Shown piece by piece: positions 24,488 to 33,324 of a stretch of DNA of 64,000 nt. Origin of the DNA: Arthrobacter luteolus NBRC 107841. GTDB taxonomy: Bacteria > Actinomycetota > Actinomycetes > Actinomycetales > Micrococcaceae. The notes beneath the pieces are model-generated. The model did not search any database. It saw only the letters and a program-made list of their open reading frames with translations, and was not told where the DNA came from. Position 1 is the stretch's first letter. Each line of letters begins with the position of its first letter. The position numbers were made by a program, and so were the translations under genes. The stretch is from the NCBI RefSeq assembly GCF_001552075.1, contig NZ_BCQM01000008.1, forward strand, positions 1 through 64,000, read 5' to 3'.

Positions 24488-26212
24488 TCAGTCAAGGGCA
24501 GGCACCGAATCGGCGGGGGCAGCTTCCGTGGCCTGGGCCGCGGGGGCCGAGGAAGAACGTCCCGGGACAAAAAGGGTCAGGAACGCGGACACCGTGGCCG
24601 TGATTCCGGCCACCAGATAGACGGTCTGGAACCCCTGTCCGAGCGATGAGCCGGCCGCACCCTGGATGCCGGGCTGGGCAGCGTTCAGCGCCTGGACCAT
24701 ACCGTCCACGGCGGTCTGCGGCGCGCCGGAGGCCAGTGCCTGGCCGGTGAATCCGGCAATGATGTCCGGCCAGCCGGAGAGGAAGGCCAGCGGCGGAATC
24801 TGGGCGAGACCAGCGGCGGCTTCCGCCGGGAGTCCCGCCCCGCCCAAGAGCCCGGCCAGGGGCGCGGCAAAGAGGGATGCGCCAACGCTGAAGGCGATAG
24901 CCGAGCCGACAATCGGGCCCAGCGCGAAGCCGAGGTCACGCAGCAGGTTGGTGGTGGCCGATGCCATGCCGATCTCCTGCGGCTGCACCGTATTGATCGC
25001 CACCGCGGTCACGGAACCAACGGTCAGGGCGAATCCGGTGCCCAGAAGCGCCAGCGGCGGGATGAAAGCGGTCCAGGGGGTGCCGCCAAAGGCTTCGGGG
25101 GTTCCGAGGGAGAAGGTGGAGAGCCAGTAGCCTGCAGCGGCCATCAAAGCGAAGCCGGAGGTCAGGACCCAGCGCGGGGCTACATGGTGGATCAGCCAGC
25201 CCACCACGGGAATGAAGATGAAGGCCGGGCCCTGGATGAAGACAAAAAGCACGCCGACCTTCCACGTCTCGGTCAGGGCCAGCCCGCCGACAGCGACTGA
25301 GGTGCTGAAGCAGACAGCCAGGAAAGCAAACATGCCGGTGACGGCCACGATTCCGGTGATCGAGTACGCGCGGTTCTTGAACAGCGAGAGATGGATCAGC
25401 GGCTGCGGTGTCCGTGATTCGATGAGAATGAACAGGGCAATCAGGACGGCGCCGGTGAGGTAACCGGCGATGACGACCGGAGCGCCGAAACCGGAGTCGA
25501 CGGCGGTGACGGTGGCAAAGAGCACGGCGATCAGGCCCAGTGCCAGCGTGGCCTGGCCCGGGAGGTCCAGTTTCCGTCCCTGCGGTGCAGCGGAATCCTT
25601 GGCCCGCACTGCCACGATGAGCAGCAGGACGGCCAGCCCGGCCGCGGCGTAATAGGCAACGCGCCAGCCGCTGAAGACATTGGCAGCGCCCGGCTCGGCA
25701 CCGGGAATCGTGAAGATCTGGGCGGTGAGCCCGGCCAGCACGGGGGAGATGACCGCGCCCAGGGAGAGGAACCCGGCCCAGGTGGCGATCACGCGGGCAC
25801 GGGCACGGGGATCGGGCGTGATGGCAGCGATCATGGACAGCGAGATGGGGAAGAGGATGCCGGCACCGATACCGCCGATGGCCTGCGCGGCGATCATGAC
25901 CCCGGTTGCCGGGGCGAGGGCGGCGAGAACGGAACCGGCAATGCTGAGCACCGCACCGGCGCACAGCAGCTTCTTGCGCCCGAACAGGTCTCCCAGGACT
26001 CCCCAGCTGAGCTCGAACACCACCACGCCAACCATAAAAACGCCGGCAATCCAGGTCAGTCCGGCTCCGGAGGTGTGAAACTCTGCGGCGAAAGTGCCGT
26101 TGAGAGCTCCGGGGAGGGCGTTGGTCATCTGGGCGAGGGTGACGGCGCCGTATGCGGCCAGGAACGTGGCCCGTGCCGAACCTGCCCCCGTCTTTGTGCT
26201 GATCTGGCTCAT
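24488..26212 (-). CDS. MFS transporter, 14-helix DHA2-type
   Basis: Major facilitator protein of 574 residues with about 14 helices. The loop motif Gly-Asp-Leu-Phe-Gly-Arg-Lys-Lys-Leu-Leu between helices 2 and 3 and a motif-C-like Gly-Pro segment are visible. The C-terminal tail is Ala/Ser/Pro-rich. DHA2 members usually export drugs by proton antiport; here uptake or efflux of the P450 substrate is likely. I chose the ATG at 26212, with AAAGGAG eight bases upstream, over longer frames. First gene of the minus arm of the catabolic island; its promoter overlaps the dyad at 26335-26350. Confidence 0.9.
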   Translation of the reverse strand: MSQISTKTGAGSARATFLAAYGAVTLAQMTNALPGALNGTFAAEFHTSGAGLTWIAGVFMVGVVVFELSWGVLGDLFGRKKLLCAGAVLSIAGSVLAALAPATGVMIAAQAIGGIGAGILFPISLSMIAAITPDPRARARVIATWAGFLSLGAVISPVLAGLTAQIFTIPGAEPGAANVFSGWRVAYYAAAGLAVLLLIVAVRAKDSAAPQGRKLDLPGQATLALGLIAVLFATVTAVDSGFGAPVVIAGYLTGAVLIALFILIESRTPQPLIHLSLFKNRAYSITGIVAVTGMFAFLAVCFSTSVAVGGLALTETWKVGVLFVFIQGPAFIFIPVVGWLIHHVAPRWVLTSGFALMAAAGYWLSTFSLGTPEAFGGTPWTAFIPPLALLGTGFALTVGSVTAVAINTVQPQEIGMASATTNLLRDLGFALGPIVGSAIAFSVGASLFAAPLAGLLGGAGLPAEAAAGLAQIPPLAFLSGWPDIIAGFTGQALASGAPQTAVDGMVQALNAAQPGIQGAAGSSLGQGFQTVYLVAGITATVSAFLTLFVPGRSSSAPAAQATEAAPADSVPALD

Positions 26213-26334
26213 CGGTGAAAACTCCTTTGTTTCCGCGTGACCTGCGAACTGGGGTGGGCTGGTGGCTTGCACCGGGAGGGATTGAGTGAACGCCCGGGAG
26301 GTGATTGGCGTCACAGCACACAGTGTGGGTCACC

Positions 26335-26350
26335 CTTTACATCGTGTCAA
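26335..26350 (-). promoter_or_regulatory. Operator-like dyad overlapping -35 of MFS-P450 operon
   Basis: CTTTACA-TCG-TGTCAA. Read on the minus strand it contains TTGACA (26350-26345), followed at 17 bases by CACACT, a plausible promoter for the MFS-P450 arm. It matches the second dyad 63 bases away apart from mirrored half-sites. A perfect palindrome CACACAGTGTG (26318-26328) lies between it and the gene. Confidence 0.6.
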
Positions 26351-26397
26351 TAGCACCAACAGTGCGTCTGCGTAACAAACGGGACGCAAAGAGTTTT

Positions 26398-26414
26398 CTT
26401 GACATCGTGTAAAG
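26398..26414 (+). promoter_or_regulatory. Operator-like dyad overlapping -35 of phosphotriesterase operon
   Basis: CTTGACA-TCG-TGTAAAG. It contains a consensus -35 TTGACA (26399-26404), with GAGGAT (26423-26428) 18 bases later as a possible -10. Its centre is 63 bases, six helical turns, from the first dyad, so one dimeric repressor could occupy both on the same DNA face. Confidence 0.65.
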
Positions 26415-26502
26415 GAAACTGTGAGGATAGCCACACCGCAGCGGAAATATGGCCCTGGTCACAAACCCCGCATCCGTATCCAAGCTTCAAAGGAGAGGCC
26501 CC

Positions 26503-27522
26503 GTGAGCCACTTCGCAGGCGGAGACGCCAGCAGCACATCCACCACTTCCGCAGGAGGCGGGACGGTAAACACCGTCCTGGGCCCCGTTCCCGCCGGCGA
26601 GCTGGGGGTTACCTCGATCCACGAAGCCCTGCTCTCAGTCGTTCCGGGTGCCGAATATGCGCCGGAGATCAGCATGGACCGTGCGGAAATCTTCGAACTC
26701 CTTGCCGGCAAACTCCGCGAGTTCGGCCGGCAGGGCGGACAAACCATCGTGGACAGCACCGGCATGTTCCACGGCCGGGACCTGCGCCTGTACGAGGCGC
26801 TGTCCAAGTCCACGGGCATCCACATCATCGCCTCCACCGGCATGGGCCCGGAGGAAATGCTGGGCGGATACTTCCTGACTCCGCAGACCAACCCGCCCAC
26901 CCCGTGGCCGGCGGAGAAATTCGCGGACCTTTTCACTAAGGAAGTAACGGAGGGCATGGTCATACCGCGCCTCGAACGGCGCGCCGCCGCAGGGCTGGTG
27001 GCCACCGCCGCGGACCGCAGCGGCATCACCCCTACTGAGGAGAGCCTGTTCCGGGGCGCAGCCCGGACCGCGCTCGCCACCGGGATCCCGGTGTCAGTGC
27101 GGTTCGGAGCAGATGCGGTGCGGGACCTCGACGTCGTCCTGGACGAGAAGCTCCCGGCGGACCGTGTGGTCGTGGGCGGCCTGGACCGGAAGGACGCCGC
27201 CGGTGCCGGTGCCGCTCTGGAAATCGCCCGCCGCGGCGCCTACGTGGGGATCGACCACGTTGGCCTGAACGACGACGACGCCTACCTCGACGATTCCGCG
27301 CGGGCCAACCTGGTGCTCGAACTCGTGGCAGCAGGCCACAGGGACCGGATCCTGCTCTCTTCCAACGCCATTGGTGTGGCCAAGGGCCAGCCGGATTACG
27401 ACCTGCCCTTCGGCTACGTCCTGACCAGCTTTGTCCCGTTCCTGCAGTCAAAGGGCCTGTCTGCCGAGGATGCCCGGTGCATCCTCTCGGATAACCCCCA
27501 GGCCCTGCTGTCTGTGCGCTAG
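26503..27522 (+). CDS. Phosphotriesterase-family protein lacking metal ligands
   Basis: A 339-residue TIM-barrel protein of the phosphotriesterase/Php family; it shares Asn-Thr-Val-Leu-Gly-Pro-Val-Pro at the N-terminus and Cys-Ile-Leu-Ser-Asp-Asn-Pro at the end. Five of six binuclear-metal ligands are replaced: the His-x-His pair is His40-Glu-Ala42, the bridging Lys is Ala167, the Thr-His site is Val-Arg200, the Gly-His-x-Asp site is Gly-Gly226-Leu-Asp, and the final Asp is Asn288. It is probably a non-catalytic paralogue or has a different chemistry. The GTG start follows AAGGAGAGG. First gene of the plus arm; the intact paralogue starts 44 bases downstream. Confidence 0.88.
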   Translation: MSHFAGGDASSTSTTSAGGGTVNTVLGPVPAGELGVTSIHEALLSVVPGAEYAPEISMDRAEIFELLAGKLREFGRQGGQTIVDSTGMFHGRDLRLYEALSKSTGIHIIASTGMGPEEMLGGYFLTPQTNPPTPWPAEKFADLFTKEVTEGMVIPRLERRAAAGLVATAADRSGITPTEESLFRGAARTALATGIPVSVRFGADAVRDLDVVLDEKLPADRVVVGGLDRKDAAGAGAALEIARRGAYVGIDHVGLNDDDAYLDDSARANLVLELVAAGHRDRILLSSNAIGVAKGQPDYDLPFGYVLTSFVPFLQSKGLSAEDARCILSDNPQALLSVR

Positions 27523-27565
27523 CCGCGCCGGCGTTCAGATTTCTCCTATTTATCGAGGTGTTGGT

Positions 27566-28519
27566 TTGTCGAAGGTAAACACAGTTTTGGGAACCGTCCC
27601 GGCCGAAGAGCTGGGCATCGTGGCCATCCACGAGCACATCGGCTACGGCATGCCGGGCAGTGAGCTGGATGCAAAGTGGTGGAAGACGCCGGAGGAGCGC
27701 TACGGGGAAACGGTGCCGAAACTGCGCCGGTTCCACGACCACGGCGGCGGCACGTTCGTTGATGCCACCGGCATCTGCAACGGCCGCGACGTGGATTACT
27801 ACAAGTCCCTCTCCGCAAAGACCGGCGTCCACATCATTGCCTGCACCGGGTTCGTCGGCGGCGACACCGCCCTGCCGCACTTCGCCCGGGCCTCCGTGGA
27901 TTACCTGGCCAAGGTCTTCATCCACGAGATCACCGTAGGCATCGGCAACACCGGCAGCAGGGCCGGCGTCATCAAAGTCGGCGTGAGCCGCGGAGGGCGC
28001 ATGACCGAGCTGGATAAGCGCATTTACCGCGCAGCCGCCCGCGCCGCCGTCGTCACCGGCGTTCCGATCCTCACCCACCTGGCCATCGATCCGCAGCCGG
28101 CGATCGAGATCTTCGACCAGGAAGGCCTGCCGCTGGACCGGGTGCTCTTCGGGCACGCCGACGACGGGCTGAACGCCCCCAACACCCCCAGCGAATGGAT
28201 CATGGGCCAGGGCGGCCGGATCGGCTTCGACACTTTCGGCTATGAGACCGAGCTGCCGGATCCGCCGTTCTGGGCCCGCCCCCGCGCCGAACGCCTGAAC
28301 CACTTCCTGGACCTGGTGGAGAAAGGCCATCTCGGCCGGCTGCTCGCCTCGGCTGACGCCAACTGCAGCCCGCTGGGCTGGCCGGGGGTTAAGGGCCACA
28401 CAGTCAACTACATCTTCGAAGACCTCATCCCCGATCTGCGGGCAGCGGGCTTCGACGAAGCGTCCATCAACACCCTTTTCGTCGACAACCCCGCCGATTT
28501 CCTCTCCCTCCACGCCTAG
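27566..28519 (+). CDS. Phosphotriesterase-family metal hydrolase (lactonase-like)
   Basis: A 317-residue binuclear-metal TIM-barrel hydrolase with all six ligands: His22-x-His24 (His-Glu-His), carbamylated Lys137 (Val-Ile-Lys-Val), His171 (Leu-Thr-His-Leu), His197 (Gly-His-Ala-Asp) and Asp264 (Ser-Ala-Asp-Ala). Family members hydrolyse lactones, phosphotriesters or related esters; a lactone intermediate is plausible beside P450 and FAD monooxygenases. It starts at TTG 27566 with GAGGTG seven bases upstream. It has no upstream Met that would fit the paralogue's N-terminus better. Confidence 0.9.
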   Translation: MSKVNTVLGTVPAEELGIVAIHEHIGYGMPGSELDAKWWKTPEERYGETVPKLRRFHDHGGGTFVDATGICNGRDVDYYKSLSAKTGVHIIACTGFVGGDTALPHFARASVDYLAKVFIHEITVGIGNTGSRAGVIKVGVSRGGRMTELDKRIYRAAARAAVVTGVPILTHLAIDPQPAIEIFDQEGLPLDRVLFGHADDGLNAPNTPSEWIMGQGGRIGFDTFGYETELPDPPFWARPRAERLNHFLDLVEKGHLGRLLASADANCSPLGWPGVKGHTVNYIFEDLIPDLRAAGFDEASINTLFVDNPADFLSLHA

Positions 28520-28580
28520 CCCACCTCCTCAACTTTCGACGGCGCAGCGACGCGTCCGTCCCAGAGAAAGCGACCCAGCC

Positions 28581-29702
28581 ATGAAGATTTCCGAGATCAA
28601 AGACCTGCAGATCGCCATTATCGGCGGCGGGTACGGCGGCGCGGCCGCTGCCATCGCGCTGCGGAACATCGGCGCCGAAAACGTCCATGTCTACGAGCAG
28701 GCCCCGGCCCTGGGGCAGGTTGGCGCCGGTATCGGCCTTCGCCCGATCACGGTTGAGCTGTTCCGCAGGTGGGGAATCTTCGAGAAAATCGCGGCGGTGA
28801 GCTCGCCGAGTGACTACCTGGAGATCCTCAGTGCCGACGGGAAGCATGTGCTGGCGCAGGAAATCTGGCCCCAGCTCAACGATTTCGCGCAGCCGAACCA
28901 TACGCGCATCATCCACCGCGGAGACTTCATTGACGCCCTGCTCGGCGTCCTGCCGGCGGAAATGGTGCACCTCGACCACAAGTTCTCCGGCATCGAGGAC
29001 CTGGGGGAAAAGGCCAGGGTCACGTTCGAAAACGGCGCCACCGTCACCGCGGACCTGGTCATCGGGGCTGACGGTATCCGCTCCCTGGTCCGCAAGGAAC
29101 TCTTCTCCGACCAGGAACCCGTCTTCGCCGGTGAGCACGCCTACCGTGCGGTGATCTCCCTGGACGATGCCTTTGGCCTCGCCGCGGACGACAACAACCC
29201 GCGTTTCTACATGGGCGAAAACGGCACGATCGCCTACAACCTGCCCCTGCGCCACCGCGGCGAGGTCTCCTATGACATCACCGCACCCTCGCAGGACGGC
29301 TCCTGGGCACCGGAAATCACCAACGACTACCTGGTCTCCCTGCTGGAAGGCTTTGACCCGCGGATCGTGGACATCGCCCGCAACCTGGACCTCAGCACGG
29401 TCACCAGCCGCTCAGTGTTCGATATCGACCCGGTCGAAAACTGGCACACGGACAGCGTGGCACTGCTCGGCGACGCCGCACACGCCATGCTGCACCACCA
29501 GGGCCAGGGTGCGAACTCGGCGATCCTGGACGCCGGCGGCCTCTCCGATGCCCTGCTGGAAGCCGCCTCGGTCAAGGAAGCGCTGGCGCTGTACCAGGCC
29601 ACGCGCAAGCCGGTCACCGATGAACTGCAGCGCCTCTCCCGGCTGGGCTGGAACGCCAACGCCGTCGAATCGGCGTTCCCCGAGCAGGCCGCAGCCAAGT
29701 AA
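28581..29702 (+). CDS. FAD-dependent monooxygenase (salicylate hydroxylase-like)
   Basis: A 373-residue class A flavoprotein monooxygenase. The FAD motif is Ile-Ile-Gly-Gly-Gly-Tyr-Gly-Gly-Ala (about 13-21), the NAD(P)H/FAD DG motif is Ile-Gly-Ala-Asp-Gly-Ile-Arg-Ser near 160, and the GD motif is Leu-Leu-Gly-Asp-Ala-Ala-His-Ala-Met near 298. The Gly-Gln-Gly-Ala-Asn that follows is typical. Relatives hydroxylate aromatic rings such as salicylate or 6-hydroxynicotinate. Third gene of the plus arm, 61 bases after the intact phosphotriesterase homologue. Confidence 0.92.
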   Translation: MKISEIKDLQIAIIGGGYGGAAAAIALRNIGAENVHVYEQAPALGQVGAGIGLRPITVELFRRWGIFEKIAAVSSPSDYLEILSADGKHVLAQEIWPQLNDFAQPNHTRIIHRGDFIDALLGVLPAEMVHLDHKFSGIEDLGEKARVTFENGATVTADLVIGADGIRSLVRKELFSDQEPVFAGEHAYRAVISLDDAFGLAADDNNPRFYMGENGTIAYNLPLRHRGEVSYDITAPSQDGSWAPEITNDYLVSLLEGFDPRIVDIARNLDLSTVTSRSVFDIDPVENWHTDSVALLGDAAHAMLHHQGQGANSAILDAGGLSDALLEAASVKEALALYQATRKPVTDELQRLSRLGWNANAVESAFPEQAAAK

Positions 29703-29714
29703 CGAAGGTCAGAA

Positions 29715-30644
29715 ATGCCAATTCATCCCGAAATAGCCAAGCTCCTCGCCACCCTTCCGGCACCGCCACCGGGTCCGCTTAACCCGGACGCCATGCGTGC
29801 CGGCGAAGCCGCCCAGGTTCCGCCGCTGGAAGACCGCCTGCCGCTGCACGCCGTGGAAGACACGGTCGCCTCGACTCCCTCCGGTGAGGTTCCGGTCCGG
29901 ATCTACACCCCGGAGGCCGCCGAATCCTACGGCGTGCTGGTCTACTTCCACGGAGGGGCGTTTTTCCTCGGGAGCCTGGACACCCATGACCACGTGGCCC
30001 GGGCGCTCGCGGTGGAAAGCGGCTGGAAAGTCATTTCCGTGGGCTACCGGCTGGCCCCGGAGGCTGCTTTCCCGGCGGGCCTGGAGGACTGCTACGCCGT
30101 CGTGACATGGGCGGCGGAGCAGGGCGAAACGCTGAAATGGGACGGGGTGAACCTCGCCGTGGCCGGCGACAGTTCCGGCGGCACGTTCGCTGCCGCCGTC
30201 GCCGCGATGGCCAAGGACAGCGGTTTCGATGCGATCTCACACCAGATCCTCTTCTATCCGTCGCTGGACCTGGATTTCGACGTCGAACGCTATGCCTCGA
30301 TGCGGGAGAACGCGGTGGGATACGGCCTGGAAACCGCGGGACTCAAGCCGTTCAACGCGTTCTACCTGAACAGCGGCGCCGACCCTGCTGATCCGCTGGT
30401 GTCACCGATCAAGCGCAAGGATCTCGCCGGCCTGCCGCCGGCGCTGGTCATCACCGCGGAGTTCGATCCGCTGCGCGACGAGGGTGAGCTGTACGCGCAG
30501 CGCCTGCGCGCCGCGGGCACCGCGGCAGTCCTGAGCCGCTACGCCGGGGCCAACCACGGATTCGTGGCGAACTTCTCCTGGATCCCGGAGTTTTACGGTG
30601 CGTTCGCCGAGGCAGGGAAGTTCCTGCGCCAGAGCGAATCCTGA
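29715..30644 (+). CDS. Alpha/beta hydrolase, hormone-sensitive-lipase type
   Basis: Carboxylesterase of 309 residues. The oxyanion-hole motif is His-Gly-Gly-Ala-Phe-Phe (HGGG type, about residue 85), the nucleophile elbow is Gly-Asp-Ser-Ser-Gly-Gly near 155, the acid lies in Ala-Glu-Phe-Asp-Pro-Leu-Arg-Asp, and the catalytic His in Ala-Asn-His-Gly-Phe near 285. It is full length for the HSL family. It starts 12 bases after the monooxygenase stop, and its own stop shares a base with the next start (TGATG). It probably cleaves an ester in the pathway. Confidence 0.93.
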   Translation: MPIHPEIAKLLATLPAPPPGPLNPDAMRAGEAAQVPPLEDRLPLHAVEDTVASTPSGEVPVRIYTPEAAESYGVLVYFHGGAFFLGSLDTHDHVARALAVESGWKVISVGYRLAPEAAFPAGLEDCYAVVTWAAEQGETLKWDGVNLAVAGDSSGGTFAAAVAAMAKDSGFDAISHQILFYPSLDLDFDVERYASMRENAVGYGLETAGLKPFNAFYLNSGADPADPLVSPIKRKDLAGLPPALVITAEFDPLRDEGELYAQRLRAAGTAAVLSRYAGANHGFVANFSWIPEFYGAFAEAGKFLRQSES

Positions 30645-31576
30645 TGCCCGCCGCCATCCATCCGCTGGTTTCGCCCTGGGGCCGGTTCGGGCTGTACAGC
30701 TACTTCATCGACGCACCGGAACCAGCGATTGTGGACACCGGCATTGCCTCCTCCCCGGCTGAAGGTCTGCTGCCTGCCCTGAAGGCGCTTGGCCGCAGCA
30801 TCGAGGAGGTCCGCTGGATCCTGCTCACGCACGGGCACATCGACCACCTCGGCGGGGCCCGGGCGCTCCATGAGCTCACCGGCGGCAAAGCCCAAGTCGT
30901 AATCCATGAAGCCGATGCTCCGCTGCTGCGCTCCCGGCAGGCCCACGTGGACGAATACCTGCACGGCCGCAGCCGCTACCTGAACGCGCCCGGCGGCGCG
31001 GAACAGCAGGCCGAAACCGCCGGCGCGGTCATTTCTGGCGAGATGGAACCGGACGTCCTGCTCCGGGGCGGGGAAACGCTGTCCCTCGGCGGGGACGTGC
31101 GCATCTCGGTGCACAGCGTGCCGGGGCACACCCCTGGCTCCGTCGCCTATGAGCTGGACGGTGCGGTGTTTGTGGGTGATGCCGTGCAGATCCACGGTGC
31201 CGCCAACCGGTTCCCCGGCTACACCGACCCGGACGCCTACCGCAGAAGCCTCGAGTACCTGCGGGACGTCCTCCGGCCGCGGCACCTGTACCTGGGCCAC
31301 CCGTACCGCGGAGCGGACGGTGAGCCGAACGGCGTCGAACTCGATGCTGCGCAGGCACACCGCGCGCTCCAGGAGAGCCTGGAGCTCGAGGGCCGCATCC
31401 GGGCCAGCGCCGGCCGGGCGCTGCGTGCCGGGCTCCAGGAGTCGGAGTCGGCATATTCACCGTTCGCACCGGTGGCCGCCGATCTTGGCTACAGCTCCGA
31501 CCCCACGCTGGAACCGTCACCGTTTTTTACGACACTCGACGGCTACCGCACGCTGTTCAACCAGAAGCCTGCCTAA
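30644..31576 (+). CDS. Metallo-beta-lactamase-fold hydrolase
   Basis: A 310-residue MBL-fold enzyme. The zinc motif Thr-His-Gly-His-Ile-Asp-His-Leu-Gly-Gly (about 64-73) gives HxHxDH, His-Thr-Pro-Gly-Ser supplies the fourth His region near 164, and Val-Phe-Val-Gly-Asp-Ala near 181 the bridging Asp. A C-terminal extension of about 90 residues follows the usual domain. Relatives include lactonases, glyoxalase II and thioesterases. Translationally coupled to the preceding esterase (TGATG), so it is part of the same catabolic operon; the substrate is unknown. Confidence 0.9.
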   Translation: MPAAIHPLVSPWGRFGLYSYFIDAPEPAIVDTGIASSPAEGLLPALKALGRSIEEVRWILLTHGHIDHLGGARALHELTGGKAQVVIHEADAPLLRSRQAHVDEYLHGRSRYLNAPGGAEQQAETAGAVISGEMEPDVLLRGGETLSLGGDVRISVHSVPGHTPGSVAYELDGAVFVGDAVQIHGAANRFPGYTDPDAYRRSLEYLRDVLRPRHLYLGHPYRGADGEPNGVELDAAQAHRALQESLELEGRIRASAGRALRAGLQESESAYSPFAPVAADLGYSSDPTLEPSPFFTTLDGYRTLFNQKPA

Positions 31577-31591
31577 AGGAGCACCCCCAGG

Positions 31592-33322
31592 ATGATGCCC
31601 AGTTACCAGAGGATCAATGCCGGCGGAATGCCGATCGCCGTGCAGAAGGACCTGCGGGTGCCGATGCGCGACGGCGTCGAACTCGCCGCGGATGCCTACC
31701 AGGGCACCGCTGACAAACCGCGCCCGGCGCTGGTCGCGCTCAGCCCGTACGGCAAGGAGCTGCAGGCAATGGCACTGACCATGCCGCCGCAGCGCCGTCC
31801 CAGCCCCATGTGGGACGGCTGCATCGAGGCCGGGGACATTGCCCGGATCGTTCAGGAGGACTACGTCCACGTCATCGGCGACCTCCGCGGTTCCGGGGAC
31901 TCCGGCGGCGAGCACATCGGCAACTACAACGCCGGCGGGGTTTCGCTCGGCCAGGACGCGTATGACTTCATCGAATGGGTCGCCGCGCAGCCCTGGTACG
32001 ACGGCAACGTGGGGATGGTCGGGATTTCCTACTTCGGCTCCATGCAGGTGCTCGCCGCCGCCGAACGCCCGCCGCACCTGAAAGCCATCTTCGTTTCCGG
32101 CGGCCACTACGATCTCTACGAGACCACGTACCACGGCGGAGTGATGTGGTTTATGCCCCGCGCCGCCCGCGAAGGCCGCGGCGGAGACTCCGGCTGGGCG
32201 TTCACGGACCGGGTGAAGTCCCGGATGGTGGAAAAATACTCACCGGAAGAGCTGAAGAAGCTGGTCGCCGAGCGCCTGGCGGATCCCGACGTCGCCGCCT
32301 GGCCCAACCTGGTGCACGTGCTGAACTACCCCACGAACCACGAGGCCTGGTTCGACATCGTGATGAACGACCTCGACGGCGACTGGTACGAGGAACGCAA
32401 TCCGGTCACCCTGGCGCCGAACATCGACATTCCGGTCTGGCTGCAGCTGGACCAGGGCCGCGGCTGGACGCTGGACGGCACGGTGGAGCTGTACAACACG
32501 CTGAAGGGGCCGAAGAAGCTGGACATCGGCCCCTACCCGCCCATGCAGTCCCGCCCCTTCATCGAAGAGCACGACAAGATGTTCCGCTGGTACGACTACT
32601 GGATCAAGGGCATCGACAACGGGGTGATGGACGAACCCGCCGTCAGCGTCTTTGTGGAGGGATCCCGCGAGGTGGTTACCGCGGCTGCCTGGCCGCCCAA
32701 GGATGTGGAGTACAAACCGCTGTACCTGCGCACCCGCCGCAAGCTCACCTCCGAACCCGAGCTGATGGGCACGGAGTACGCTGCCCCGGACGGTTTCTAC
32801 CAGGCACCGCTGACCGTCACGGACAAGGTGGAGATCCTGGACTGGTCCACCGATGTGTTCGAGGAGCCCACGGAAATGATCGGCACCGGGGCAGCGCACC
32901 TGTTCGTGGAGATCGACCAGCCGGACACCAATCTCATTCTGCGGCTCTGGGATGCGGCGCCGAACGGCAAGCGGCAGCTGATCACCACCGGGTACCTCAA
33001 GGCCTCGCACCGCGAACTCGACGAGGAACGGACCACCGAGGGCAACCCATACCACCCGCACACCCGTTCCATCCCGGTCGAGCCGGGGAAGATCGAGGAG
33101 TACGTGGTGCGGCTCTATCCATTCGCGAACACGTTCCTGCCCGGCCACAAGCTGGTCGCGGAGCTCTCCAACAATGAGCCGCTAGCTGACGAGCACAACG
33201 CGCTGCTGCCTCCGGATGCCTTCCACCTGCCGGTGGGCCGTCCGGTGACGCACAAGATCTACCGCGACGCCGAACATCTGTCCCGGCTGGTGCTGCCGTA
33301 CACGCTGCCCACCCCGGGCTAA
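31592..33322 (+). CDS. CocE/NonD family hydrolase
   Basis: A 576-residue serine hydrolase of the X-Pro dipeptidyl-peptidase/cocaine-esterase family. The catalytic domain has Gly-Ile-Ser-Tyr-Phe-Gly-Ser (nucleophile Ser near residue 149); Asp-Leu-Arg-Gly-Ser-Gly-Asp-Ser is the preceding family motif. The C-terminal 200 residues form the jelly-roll domain typical of CocE (Thr-Gly-Tyr-Leu-Lys-Ala-Ser-His-Arg). It starts after AAAGGAG, at the first of two adjacent ATGs. Last gene of the plus arm; it ends two bases from the convergent FMN reductase. It probably cleaves an ester or amide. Confidence 0.92.
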   Translation: MMPSYQRINAGGMPIAVQKDLRVPMRDGVELAADAYQGTADKPRPALVALSPYGKELQAMALTMPPQRRPSPMWDGCIEAGDIARIVQEDYVHVIGDLRGSGDSGGEHIGNYNAGGVSLGQDAYDFIEWVAAQPWYDGNVGMVGISYFGSMQVLAAAERPPHLKAIFVSGGHYDLYETTYHGGVMWFMPRAAREGRGGDSGWAFTDRVKSRMVEKYSPEELKKLVAERLADPDVAAWPNLVHVLNYPTNHEAWFDIVMNDLDGDWYEERNPVTLAPNIDIPVWLQLDQGRGWTLDGTVELYNTLKGPKKLDIGPYPPMQSRPFIEEHDKMFRWYDYWIKGIDNGVMDEPAVSVFVEGSREVVTAAAWPPKDVEYKPLYLRTRRKLTSEPELMGTEYAAPDGFYQAPLTVTDKVEILDWSTDVFEEPTEMIGTGAAHLFVEIDQPDTNLILRLWDAAPNGKRQLITTGYLKASHRELDEERTTEGNPYHPHTRSIPVEPGKIEEYVVRLYPFANTFLPGHKLVAELSNNEPLADEHNALLPPDAFHLPVGRPVTHKIYRDAEHLSRLVLPYTLPTPG

Positions 33323-33324
33323 CC

